A DNA stretch of 64,000 nucleotides from Paralithodes platypus (lineage: Eukaryota > Arthropoda > Malacostraca > Decapoda > Lithodidae): NCBI GenBank assembly GCA_032716605.1, contig CM064495.1, positions 25,451,760 to 25,515,759 on the forward strand. Reading direction: 5' to 3'. Position 1 is the stretch's first letter; every line of letters begins with the position of its first letter. This document shows positions 29,473 through 39,711 of this stretch, piece after piece. The notes beneath the pieces were generated by a model. That model did not search any database, had not been told where the DNA came from, and worked only from the letters and a program-made list of their open reading frames with translations. The translations under genes were made by a program, and so were the position numbers.

Positions 29473-30150
29473 ACTATTTTTGGAGATCTGAGATATTCCC
29501 AGAACTCCTGGGGAATAGAGTCGGAGTTGTATACAGTACATACATAGTGGCAAATTGGTGATCCTCCCATGGGAGTTTATGGGGGGCAGCATCTCCCCAA
29601 GACAAAGCCAATTTCTCTGCCTCAGTCACCCATTCAGCCCATGGACCATAACTTAGAGTGGATACCTCCAACATAGGAATTTTGTTCTCAAACATTTTTA
29701 TGGAGCAACCTACGGATTTTGAGAGATTAGAGAGATTTAATGGCATTATGTCCATCCGCCTTATTCACATCAGACCATGGTTTGAAGCGCTTACCCGAAG
29801 GCACCGTGGGTGCCTGTGTGTGAGTAAAGTACTTAGCATCCAACAGAGATGGGAAGGGTTTTATGATTTCGTTCAGCAATCGGCCTTGTGCATCTTTTGC
29901 ACGTAGATGTCTAAGCTCGTCCATTTTAATAATCCACTCATTTGGTATTGGCACCAAATCTGGATGACCTGTGTCAGCATTAGTAGGTGCTACCCTGGTA
30001 ATTGTTTTCAGTATCGAGATTCACTAATTAGTAGAGGGAGAGGCTTCTTGAACATTTCGGGTTCGTGCTCAATGGGTGGGGGTTGAATATGTGACAGAAA
30101 AAAGTTAGTGGGAATACCCGGAGCTTGCAGACTAGTCTGAGTGGAGGATG
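29473..30150 (-). pseudogene. DIRS-2 gag-like region
   Basis: Fragments on minus read LVPIPNEWIIKMDELRHLRA, KYFTHTQAPTVPSGKRFKPW, SDVNKADGHNAIKSL, then LSYGPWAEWVTEAEKLALSW in a second frame. They align by order with DIRS-1 gag (HDGFNDIKALSAL, GPGPWVEWEVEAQNF). At least one frameshift (near 29740) separates them. It would encode the particle-forming protein of the element. Confidence 0.65.
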
Positions 30151-30153
30151 TAG

Positions 30154-31150
30154 GAGTATTTACCTAATTGTATTTACCTAATTGTAGTTTACAGGAGTTG
30201 AGCTAAGCTCGTGTTGTCCCGTCTCTCAGTCTACTTTTTATCCAATTTTTTCTTGAAAATATGGATGTTCCTTGCCCCTACCACCTCCTCCTCCAGCCCA
30301 TTCCATTTGTCAATACATCTATAGGGGAAGCTAAACTTCCTGATATCGTTCTTGCAGGTAGGTCTTTTTACTTTGTAGCTGTGGCCTCTAGTTATTCCTG
30401 TATCCATAATTAATATATCCTCCCTATCCAGCCTCTCCAGCCCCCGGGTACATTTGTACATCATTATCATGTCTCCCCTCTCTCTCCTCTCTTTTAGACT
30501 CGGTAGATTTAATTTGTCTAGCCTCCCTTCATATGGCAGTTCTCTGAGACTTGGAACCAATCTAGTGACTGCTCTCTGGATTCTTTCTAACTTGTGAATA
30601 TGCTTCTTTAGATGCGGGGACCACACCACTGCTGCATACTCCAATCTTGGTCTAATCATACTCTTCATAATTTTCGCTACCATGGTCTCATCCAAATAGT
30701 TCAGAGCAACTTTCATATTCCCGGCCATTGCATACATTCCGCTAAAGAGCTTGTTAATATGTTTCTCTGGCGACAAATTATCTTGTATAATCAACCCTAA
30801 ATCTTTTCTTTTTCGGCCTTGCTAATTTTATTATCTCCCATCCTGTACTCCCAATTTGGTCTATTCACACTTCTTCCCATATTTAACACATGACATTTAC
30901 TTATATTAAATTTCATTTTCCACTTGGTGCTCCATTCGTATATTTTATCTAAATCCCCTTGCAGCTCCTCACAACTACTTTTATTTGTTATTTGTCTCAT
31001 AATTTTTACGTCATCTGCAAACATTGACATGTAAGAGTTTATGCCTATCGGCAGGTCATTCACGTACATAAGGAACATGAGAGGTGCCAACACAGATCCC
31101 TGCGGCACACCACTCTCAACTTTCCGCCACGATGAGTAAGTTCCTCTAAT
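30154..31150 (-). mobile_element. LINE-A copy 3, 5'-truncated, with RT pseudogene
   Basis: On minus it reads from GTYSSWRKVESGVPQGSVLA through FADDVKIM to IHIFKKKLDKK, with an AATTAGGTAAATAC tail at the low-coordinate end. A 1-bp deletion near 30800 (AAAAGATTTAGG) splits the frame (31108-30797 and 30794-30231). It joins DIRS-2 on one side to LINE-I on the other. No target-site duplication is visible. Confidence 0.85.
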
Positions 31151-32042
31151 GTGTGAGGCGTGTGTGGCCTAAACGTAATCTACTTAATAGGATTTGGTCT
31201 GCGCGTGAACCATGAATTGAAGAGGGCCACAAGTGTATGTCATCCTTAATGGAGCGAAGGTGGCCAGTTAATGGTTGCGCTCTCCACTCAACTCGCCAAG
31301 CGTCATACACATGGCGACGGAGGACAGGGAGCATATCCTCCGAACGCAGGAGTAGCAGAGGGTGTACCATGACACGCTTGCTTAGCGAGGAAGTCCGCAC
31401 GCTCATTCCCGGGAATTCCTACATGCGCGGGGAGCCGGGGATCCAGCACAGTGTGATGGATCGATTAGCGCACTGTAATTTGTGTATTGTGTGGATGATA
31501 GTCTTGACCAATGGGTCCTTGGGGGCAAATACACATAAGGCTTGCAGTGCACTCTTTGAGTCACTACAGATAACGACCCGTGGAGAGTTCCTCGACAATG
31601 AGGAGATGGTGCTTAAAGCACCTTGAATAGCCCATAATTCAGCAGTGAAAACCGTGGAGTGATGGTGTAAGGCACTTTGATACAAGCTATGGTCTGAGAC
31701 TGCAGCGCAACCAACGGCATCCGCATTTTTCGAGCCATCGGTGTAAATGAAGACAGCCGGGATATGACCATCAAGATGTTGTAAAGCGAGACATCTACAT
31801 TGAGATGGGGCTTGGGCATCAAGTTGATCCGCTAAGTGAAAGCAAACTGTAGGGTGTTTTAGGGTCCATGGAGTGATGTGACTAGGAGGGGGAGTTACGG
31901 GAGGAACGGCGATATTGTAAGTTGAGAGCAATTGGCGAGACAATATTGGGAATGGCGCCGGAATGGTTGAACGATAGTTATCTGTGGAATGGAATAGCTC
32001 TAGTAGAGTTGGTTCATGACGGAGGCGAACAGCCGTACGCAT
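31151..32042 (-). pseudogene. LINE-I RNase H domain and C-terminus
   Basis: On minus the RNase H shows the first Asp in IYTDGSKNADAVG, Glu in FTAELWAIQGAL and Asp in VVICSDSKSALQAL. The last Asp (GNERADFLAKR) is present only in another frame, after a frameshift near 31420. The following region (HLWPSSIHGSRADQILLSRL, RLGHTRLTH) is typical of I-clade ORF2 C-termini and is cut off at 31151. This enzyme removes RNA during second-strand synthesis. It is broken here. Confidence 0.83.
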
Positions 32043-32065
32043 GAGGACTAATCGACGGTGGTAGG

Positions 32066-32966
32066 CTAGAGGTAAGGTCCCAGCCTCACATATAGGATAT
32101 TGTAGACACGAGAGGAACGGAATGCCCCCGAGCTAATGCGGATGCCCAAATGGTGTATGCTGTCGAGGGTTCCTAATGTGGAAGCAAAGGCTGTGCCATA
32201 GACAGGGCTACCATAGTCTAGGGCTGAGAGGATGGTAGCTCTGTAGAACAGTAAAAGCGTAGCGCGATCTGCGCCCCAATGGACTCGTGCAACTGTTTTC
32301 AGAACATTCATTCTCTGGAGGCAATGTGCCTTTAAGCAGGCAATGTGTCTCTTCCAATTGAGGTGAGTATCAAAGATTAAACCAAGGAACCTGGTATGTG
32401 GAAGGGTCTGAATATTAGAATTTCCCATGGTGAGAGTAATGGACTGTTTACGTAATGTCGAACGTTTCTATAGAATACAACAACGTTAGTCTTTTCAGCA
32501 GAAAATTGAAAACCAACAGTGGATGCCCAAGAGTGAATGGATTTTAGAGCAATGTTAAGACGCCGTTGTATGTGAGTCAGACTGGGAGAAGTATAATATA
32601 CAGTATTGCGAAGTCGTCCACATACAAGCTATACGACATGTCAGGTGGGAGGCTGCGTATGACACTATTGATCGCCATAATAAAGAGTAAGCTGCTAAGG
32701 GCACATCCTTGTGGTATTCCATTAATTTGTGACATAATGTCCGATAGGAGACCATTATTTTTGACCTGGAATGTACGGTTAGAGAGAAAATGTTGTAAAA
32801 AGCAGGGAAGAGGACCCCGCATGCCAGAATCGTGTAAAATGTTTAAAATCCTGTGTTTCCATGTTGTGTCATATGCCTTAGCAATGTCAAAAAATATTGC
32901 CACTGTGGGTTGGTTCTTGGAGAACCCATCACGTATTTGGTGTTCAAGGCGAATAAGTGAGTGCAG
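32066..32966 (-). pseudogene. LINE-I reverse transcriptase, palm and thumb
   Basis: On minus: LHSLIRLEHQIRDGFSKNQP, VAIFFDIAKAYDTTWKHRI, INGIPQGCALSSLLFIMAIN, YSLYVDDFAILY (the YVDD box is intact, at about 32613-32624), then LPHTRFLGLIFDTHLNWKRH and ALDYGSPVYGTAFASTLGT. Several frame changes separate these blocks. The upstream finger region continues at 34207, beyond the LINE-E insertion. Confidence 0.83.
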
Positions 32967-34180
32967 GAGAACGTCAACTCTTTTAAGTATCTGGGCAGTG
33001 TGTTGAGTAAAGATGGGACTATGGATGAAGAAGTGCGGGAGAGGATACAACAGGGGAAGAGGGTTGTAGGAACGCTAAAAGCAGTAATAAGAAATAGGGT
33101 GGTCAGTATGGAAGTGAAGAAGTCCTTGCATGACAGTGTGGTAATCCCGACACTGACTTACGGAAGCGAAGCATGGACGTTGGTTGAGAGACTCAGACCA
33201 AGAGTGAGAGCAGTGGAAATGAATTACTTAACCCGGGAACTGCGGGAAGACTCTTAAGAGTTCCCCCGGCGGACTGCGGGAAGACTCTTAAGAGTCAGGG
33301 GGAAAAAAAATCAATTTAAAACACCGATTTTTTTTTTTTTTTTTTTTTTTTTTTGCCCCTGGGATATGCAAAATATCACTCCTCTACCTCCCCTCCATCC
33401 CCACTTTCCTCCCCTCCTTCAGTTATCACCTATTTTCCCTGTTATTCCCTTATTCTGTGGTATATTTTCGTGCTAACATTAGCGAGTTGCAAGCAGGGCA
33501 TTGTCATCACTGTTAGCAAGCGAGTGCAAGAGAGAGAGAGAGAGTATCGATCGACAGTGTTTCTCCAGACTTGGGGAAAAGTGGCGGGAAAGGAGGTTGT
33601 CTCAGCCATACATTATGTAACTCCCGGCCTGTATCGCCGATTTTTACCATCCAAACGCTGTTTCCACTTGTTTTATTGTTGTAACAGGTTAATACCTTTA
33701 TAATCAACCTATAATAGGCACATATGGAGAAGTATTAATGCTATTTATGGTCAAATAAATATTTTAGTGATGGAAACAGCTCAAATACATGCGCACAGGC
33801 AGAGGTGTCTCATACCCCCCATGCGCACTTCAGAGGTTAAGGAGTGCGTGCGGAGTTACATGGAGGGATAGACAGACTAATGAGGAAGTAAGAAGGAGGT
33901 GTGGTGTGGAGGTCGATGTGCTGGAAAGTGTGAAAAGGAACAACTTGAGATGGTTCAGCCATATGGAACGTATGGAAAGCGAGAGAATGACTAAGAGGGT
34001 GTACGAGAGTGAGGTGGAGGGACAGAGAGGGAGAGGTTGACCGAATGAGAGGTGGAAGGATGGAGTGAGGAAGTACATGAACGAAGGCGGTGCTGGTTGG
34101 GGGGAGGGGCGTCGACTGACTGGGGACAGAGGTGCATGGGGGCGGTTCGTTCGTGGCCACCCCTTCGGGGATCACGGCGT
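32967..34180 (+). pseudogene. LINE-E RT C-terminal region, split by a MITE
   Basis: The frame reads VNSFKYLGSVLSKDGTMDEE, PTLTYGSEAWTL and AVEMNYL, is broken by the MITE at 33232-33836, and continues RSACGVTWRDRQTNEEVRRR, LESVKRNNLRWFSHMERM, KRVYESEVEGQRGRG. A TGA replaces Arg/Gly (near 34040). LGSVLSKDG and GHMERM-type wording is typical of the post-RT part of RTE/Jockey-like LINEs. The catalytic RT region is absent. Confidence 0.8.
33232..33836. mobile_element. TTAA-flanked MITE (605 bp, piggyBac-type)
   Basis: TTAA duplications lie at 33228-33231 and 33837-33840, and removing the element restores the LINE-E frame (MNYLRSACGVTW). The ends are CCCGGGAACTGCGGGAAG and, on the other strand, CCTCTGAAGTGCGCATGG, sharing a CCNNNGAANTGCG pattern. 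Near the left end a 23-bp motif (ACTGCGGGAAGACTCTTAAG...) is duplicated. A T run of about 26 bases starts near 33329. There is no coding capacity. Confidence 0.8.
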
Positions 34181-34206
34181 CAGGCAATAGATAGATAGAT
34201 AGATAG

Positions 34207-35722
34207 TGTAGAACGGCCAGGGCGGGAACCATTCTGATATGGGGATAGTAGGGCATGTGACTCAGTGTAATGTAAAAGTCGAGGATTGATAATTTTTTCC
34301 ATTAATTTGCAGAGGCATGAGGTAAGTACAATCGGTCTGTAATTTGTGGGAAGACTATGATCTTTGCCAGGCTTCGGTACGGGTATAGTGTAAGCATGCC
34401 GCCAAGACGGTGGGAAGTAGTTACTTATCCAAAACTGATTGTACAGTTGTAAAAGATGTTGTAGCGCACGTGGATGGAGGTGACGGATGAGAGCGTACAA
34501 GAATCCATCCGGGCCGGGAGTAGTGTCTGTACACAGGTCGAGCGCGTATCGCAATTCTGGAATTGAAAAAAGGGGTGTAATATGCATGTGTTTCCCCACT
34601 ATGAAAAGATAGCGGGCGAGATTCCTCCATACATTTATATCAAAGAAATTGTCGAGGCAATGACTGGTTTGAGCTGACATGACAGAAATGGTTGGCATGT
34701 ATGGCAGCGATGTCAAGGGGGTCATGCGTAAGCGAGTCCGAGGCAGGGTCTTTGAGTGGAGAGAGTGGAGGCCGTACAGTGCGTCCGTTGATACTGCAAA
34801 ACTTTTTCCATAAAGTTGAGAGAGGGGTGCGGGAAGTGAAGGACGAGATATATGATCGCCATGAAAGTATCCTGTTGTCAAGGGTACTGCGTTTGACAAC
34901 TGCACAAATCTTGTTATAGAACGTTTTAAGGGCAATTTTTTCAATAGTGATGGTTATGAGGTCAAACTAACGATTAGTGGAAAAAAGTCGGGGGGGAAAC
35001 AGTCTTTAAACGTCGCTGCCTAACACTCAGACGCTTGAGAAGGCGTTCCACACGATGCTTGAATTTTATCATTTGGGCTAGAGTAGGCGTCCACCAAGGG
35101 ACCTGGCGAGGGTGCGTCAGCGAGGAGGTAAGCGGGATATGATGGCGAGCAATGGAGTTGAGGAAGGACGAAAAATAATCAAAAGTGGGTGCAGGGGAAG
35201 AGGTAGGGGAGAAGTCCGAAACGTCTGCAGAGGAGTGCGTATAAGACGTCCAATCGGCTTTAGAGAGATTATAACTTGATAGTTGAGTGGAGGATGCAGG
35301 GCACAAATACTTAAGGAGTGGTCGCTGGAGAAGCGATCCTGTAAAACTGACCAGTCAAATAGGGGAGCTGCGTCATCCGAGGCAAAGGAAAGATCGACAG
35401 CGGAAAATGTACAGTGGGTAGCAGATCTGTAGGTGGGGGTGTCCAAGTTGAGACAACAAAGAGTAGAATTAAGGAGATATTTTTCAATTTTATCGCCTGG
35501 GGTGTCTGTGTTTGGGTTGCCCCAAAGGGGAGAGTGTGCGTTAAAGTCACCCAGAATAAGGTACGGTGGGGTCAGTTGTTGTACTATTTGATGAAGGTCT
35601 GAAGTATTGTAATGACAGGAGGGTTGATTGTAGGAGGAGCAAACAGTCAAGGAAGGAAGGTTTGATAATGAAATGGAGACAGCAGTTGTTTGAAAAGGGT
35701 TGGGGTCAAGGGTGACAGGAAC
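34207..35722 (-). pseudogene. LINE-I endonuclease C-terminal part, linker and RT fingers
   Basis: On minus: PVTLDPNPFQTTAVSISLSN, LTVCSSYNQPSCHY, PPYLILGDFNAHSPLWGN, DRFSSDHSLSICALHP (SDH). A linker with HPRQVPWWTPTLAQMIKFKH follows, then RT fingers GPDGFLYALIRHLHPRALQH, HAYTIPVPKPGKDHSLPTNY, RPIVLTSCLCKLMEKII and QNGSRPGRST. Frameshifts occur near 35120 and 34960. The N-terminal ~70 residues of the endonuclease, with its first catalytic Asn and Glu, are missing at the DIRS junction. Confidence 0.83.
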
Positions 35723-36150
35723 AAATTATAGGTTTGACTCCTGCAAGGAGATTAAGAAAACCTAATATTTAGTAGTGGCCCCGTAATCATTGACTAATCG
35801 TCAATTACATAAGGCACCCTCTTCAAACACTCGTCCGCCGTAGTTTTGAATCTACCGCGCAGAGCATAACAAATTTGAGGAGCCTTCATCATGAGCGCAC
35901 GCAACCTCACTCATGGTTCAGTCATTATGAAATTGGGTTCTCACTACGAAAAAACTTCGTAACAAATAAAAAACAAAAAGAAAATAAGAATAACTATTCA
36001 TAAGCTTTCCATATACTCGTGGATGTACTTGTGTGGATCTTTGACCAGACGCTGACTCAGGCGTCATTCTTCCTTCACTGACATATCAAGTATACCAAAA
36101 TCCTTAATACATCAACGAATGGGAAGGGGATGGTCGGGAGGGCCCCAGTC

Positions 36151-36246
36151 GTCAATGATTACGGGGCCACTACTAAATATTAGGTTTTCTTAATCTCCTT
36201 GCAGGAGTCAAACCTATAATTTAATAGTGGCCCCTCCATCATTGAC
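36151..36246. repeat. DIRS terminal palindrome (copy 2)
   Basis: This imperfect inverted repeat is homologous to 2296-2391 and 44923-45018, in the orientation expected for a minus-strand element. Arms start GTCAATGATTACGGGGCCAC and, on the other strand, GTCAATGATGGAGGGGCCAC. Confidence 0.85.
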
Positions 36247-36841
36247 GATTATGCCTGATATCTAAGACTGGAGGGGGACATTCGTAATCACATCATAACT
36301 CTAGCAAAGGCAGATAATCAAACAACCACATAGTATTCTTACTTTGTAAAAAATATATATTTGGTGCATAAACTTTATACAGCACAACTATACAAAAAGG
36401 GGTACAAGCAGGAGCGTGCTTCAAAGAAGCCTGCTTGATAAAAAAGGGGTTAACTCTGAGATTCTGAGAACAGATCTGCCAGTTAACAAGGCACCCCACT
36501 TAAATTAAGTGGTGAAAAATAAAAATTTATAAGTTTACATGTGCACATATAAACCCCATAAGATTAGTGGATATACTTTGCAAAATATAACCCATGCTTA
36601 AATTAGATTGCTTCTCCGCCCAAAAACTACTTACAACTACACTGTTGTTTGTACTAAAATTGTACTAGCACAATTTCCTGTAATGAATAGTACAGAGAAA
36701 TTTAAATATCACAACACCCATCAACAGTATCACAGCTCTCATATTCTGGCGGGGTCTAGGGTGTCCTATGTTACACTGACTGCACCCCCCCCCCCCCCCC
36801 CCTTTTCTTGAAATTTAACAAAAGTTACTTAGGGGCCACCT

Positions 36842-37826
36842 AGACCCTCTGCCTTAAAGCTATACATGGCAAGGAAGGTTTGTCTAGAGCTACTGAGAGG
36901 TAACGAGTCAAAAACGTATGATTAGAGGCCCACAACTGTGTGGACGTAATATCTTCAACAGAAAAATTCTTAAGGAAACGTAACGAAGCCGCCTACTTGC
37001 GTAAATCGTGGGCCCTACCCACAACGCCGGGATTACTCTCTTTAATGACCTCGACCAAGAGAGAAGCCAGTCTACGTTTCATCAAGCGTTTACCCGTACT
37101 TGCTACCCATAAAGCACCGTGGTGATTTAGAGGTGCCACTCTCAAATATTTGGTTAGAGCTTGCACTGGACATAAATTATGGTGCACCTTTCCCCTTTTC
37201 AACGCCGGCACCGTGAATTCTGAAAACACGTGTTCACTGTGCTCATTCTTGGCTATGAACCCTGGGGAAGGTGCAATGTGAATACACTCATTAAGCCTAC
37301 CAAACCTGAGGCAATTAGGTGTGTTGCTCATCGCCGCCAGCTCAGATACTCTGTTCCCGGTAGCCAAGGCCATAAGGAATACTGCCCTTTTTAAAAGTAA
37401 TGTAAAATCTGCAGTATTTTGGTACAGACGGGAATGAAGTAAAGACAATGCCTTGTCCAGAGACCAGGTAGGCATGAGCTGACGGGGAGGTGGGCGGAGT
37501 TTAATACATGCTCTCATAAAACCCTTTTCCTCCGCAACTGGTATGGAGAGACCGGTAAGGTCCAAAAACGGTATCCTAATCGCTGTTAAGTGATTTTTTA
37601 ACGTCACGACAGACAAACGTTTCTGCTCGAACAGATAATTTAAATAATTAAAAACCAGAGCCACCGAGGGCACAGTTTGTTCTGTTCTAATAATCCAAGA
37701 AGTAAAGGCCTGCCAATGCGATTGATATTGTCGCTTAGTAGACTGGGTATATTGATTCATGAATTTGTTGGTCACGTCTCTACCGTATGGTGCTAGCTTT
37801 TGGCCTCCTGAATGTCTATAATGCAA
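36842..37826 (-). pseudogene. DIRS-1 copy 2 tyrosine recombinase
   Basis: On minus: QKLAPYGRDVTNKFMNQYTQ, ATGNRVSELAAM (catalytic Arg), GRAHDLRK (His-x-x-Arg), then a TAG in place of Trp at about 36990-36992. The remainder, with FLTRYLSV (nucleophilic Tyr), continues in frame to 36842. A 1-bp loss at about 37795 (GCCAAAAGC versus GCCAAGTGGC) also separates this frame from its upstream extension. The recombinase is inactive in this copy. Confidence 0.88.
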
Positions 37827-39678
37827 AAGTCAGCGAGGTCTTTAGGTTGCCAATTGTGTCTAAGTGGAAAAACCCTACCGGGAGTGATACCGGGTCCGGG
37901 CACCACGTCTTCAATTGCTGGTACCACAACTGCGCCGGCCACAGGGGCGCGATTAGCGAGACTACGCCTCGATAATCCTGTAGTTTGTTTACTACGTGGC
38001 ACATTAGAGACGCATCTGGCGGCGGAAACAGATAAATGGAACTCCACCTGTTCCAGTCTGTCACCAGTGCATCTGGCCCGCCCGCTGGCGTTATCGTCTG
38101 GCGGGTTAGGTACAGTGGGAGTTTGTGAGTCTCCTCTGACGCAAACAAATCCACTTGTGGATGGTAAGGCTTCGCAACCATTTGGTCGAAAATGGTTTGC
38201 TTGAGCGCCCATTCTACTGTTGTGGTCTGTCTCCGAGACAGAGCGTCTGCCCAGACGTTTGCTACGCCTGGGAGGTAAGATGCGTGAAGCTGAATGTTCA
38301 GCCTGTTGGCTAGAATAAAAATCTCTTCTGACACGTTTAGCAACCCCCGAGATCTCGTCGACCCTTGTTTCTGAATACAGTGAACTGCATTCAGATTGTC
38401 CATTCTGAAGGCCACCGCCTTGCCCCGTAAAGTAGAGCCGTGAGCCTGAAGGAAATATAAGGGGACTAGTAATTCTTTGACATTGATGTGGGAAATTTCT
38501 AAATGGGACCAAAGCCCTTGACCCTGGTGCCCTTGGTTTGATTGAAAGCCCCAACCTATCGTTCCTGACGCATCCGTGTCTACCCATACCGTCGGCGGAG
38601 GAGAGGTCCATGACATGACTGAGTGCAATGTTTCCCTCTTCGCCCAGACCGCTAGTAAGTTGTGGATTAATTTTGGTATGGGCCATAATTTTTTCGCCGG
38701 CAATAGCGGAAAATATTTGTTGCCCTCCAATATTAAACGTTTGACTCTTAACCGGCCCAACCGTACCGTTAGTTGAATCCAGTTGAGAGAGCCAACCAGA
38801 GACTCCCAGATTCTCCGTGTCGTAGTCAGACTGTAAAGGAACATAAACAGTTTCCTGCGAAATCTGTTGCGATTGTCCACACTCTGACTCAGAGTGAGAG
38901 TAGCTGTGTCCCAGACCAGCCCTATCCACTGAACTACTCTTGAGGGAACAAGGTTTGACTTTACCAGGTTGACCTTGAACCCTAGAGTTTTGACATGTTT
39001 TAATGTTATGTTGACATGATTTATGCATACTTGTTCCGTCTCTGCCACCACTAGCCAGTCGTCTAGATACCATAAAATCCTGATCCCTTGCCTTAACAAG
39101 GGCATCAGGGCTTGCCGGACTAATTTCGTGAATAAGCGAGGTGCTAGGTTCAATCCAAACGGCATCCTCTGAAAGACATAAGTCTGATGCTTTATTCTTA
39201 AGGCCAGAAACCTTTGAAATCTTTTGTTGACCGAGACGTGCCAATACGCGTCTGTCAGGTCTAAGGAACACATCCATCCTCCCGGCGGAAGTGTTAGCCT
39301 TATCTGGTTTACTGTAAGCATCCTGAATGACATGTTGTGAATATGGAGGTTCAGATAAGACAGGTCTACGACTGGTCTCATCTGAACACTGTCCCTTTTG
39401 GGTACTAGAAATAGTTTGGATGTGAAAACTGGGTAATTTTGAGGAACCGGGATGATGACATTCTTGGCGATCATTTCCTGGACTAGTGACTCCACCTCTA
39501 AAGAAACTAAAGTTGCCTTTGTCGGCTGACGTAAACGAGGTCGTCGGAGCCACTGCCAGGTGATGCCCTTGCGTGCCACCATCCTTGCCCAAGTATTTAC
39601 TGGCCATGCGCGGTGACACGTCCGGAACGACCCAGTTAGCAGACAAGGGTTCGCCGGCTGTACTACCCTCTGATCCAC
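37816..39678 (-). CDS. DIRS-1 copy 2 reverse transcriptase / RNase H
   Basis: The frame is open for 620 codons. RT: LFLVPKRDSVQMRPVVDLSY, MCSLDLTDAYWHVSVNKRF, FQRMPFGLNLAPRLF and the catalytic ILWYLDDWLVV. RNase H: VWVDTDASGTIGWG, INVKELLVP, FRMDNLNAV, NVWADALSRR, giving the complete D-E-D-D set. No lesion is visible, so this enzyme may be intact even though the recombinase is not. The start codon is uncertain: the RT-homologous part begins near GITWQWLRRPR. A second frame is open across almost the same interval (37793-39646). Confidence 0.9.
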   Translation of the reverse strand: MDQRVVQPANPCLLTGSFRTCHRAWPVNTWARMVARKGITWQWLRRPRLRQPTKATLVSLEVESLVQEMIAKNVIIPVPQNYPVFTSKLFLVPKRDSVQMRPVVDLSYLNLHIHNMSFRMLTVNQIRLTLPPGGWMCSLDLTDAYWHVSVNKRFQRFLALRIKHQTYVFQRMPFGLNLAPRLFTKLVRQALMPLLRQGIRILWYLDDWLVVAETEQVCINHVNITLKHVKTLGFKVNLVKSNLVPSRVVQWIGLVWDTATLTLSQSVDNRNRFRRKLFMFLYSLTTTRRIWESLVGSLNWIQLTVRLGRLRVKRLILEGNKYFPLLPAKKLWPIPKLIHNLLAVWAKRETLHSVMSWTSPPPTVWVDTDASGTIGWGFQSNQGHQGQGLWSHLEISHINVKELLVPLYFLQAHGSTLRGKAVAFRMDNLNAVHCIQKQGSTRSRGLLNVSEEIFILANRLNIQLHASYLPGVANVWADALSRRQTTTVEWALKQTIFDQMVAKPYHPQVDLFASEETHKLPLYLTRQTITPAGGPDALVTDWNRWSSIYLFPPPDASLMCHVVNKLQDYRGVVSLIAPLWPAQLWYQQLKTWCPDPVSLPVGFFHLDTIGNLKTSLTFAL

Positions 39679-39711
39679 CCGCCGTGAGATCGGCCCTGGG
39701 AGTGAGAGAGA

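Larger units (their letters stand above)
27813..30153 (-). mobile_element. DIRS-2 fragment (second DIRS family)
   Basis: On minus it contains a gag-like region (about 30150-29473), an inserted retroposon (29470-29087) and a gag C-terminus/RT region (29086-27813). Sequence order matches DIRS-1 but divergence is high (for example IPNEWIIKMDELRHLRAKDA versus VPREWVIQGNKSRKLRALDI). It is truncated at both ends by other elements. No recombinase part is present. Confidence 0.78.
32967..34206 (+). mobile_element. LINE-E (RTE-like), 5'-truncated, with (GATA)n tail
   Basis: It encodes only the C-terminal ORF part and ends in GATAGATAGATAG at 34190-34206. Excluding a 605-bp MITE it is about 635 bp long. 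LINE-I closes across it (GRST|LHSL), with TGCAG/TGTAG as a possible short target duplication. Confidence 0.85.

Noticed and set aside
31237..31626. Plus-strand ORFs over 31.2-35.6 kb
   Set aside because: They are antisense shadows of LINE-I RNase H, RT and endonuclease.
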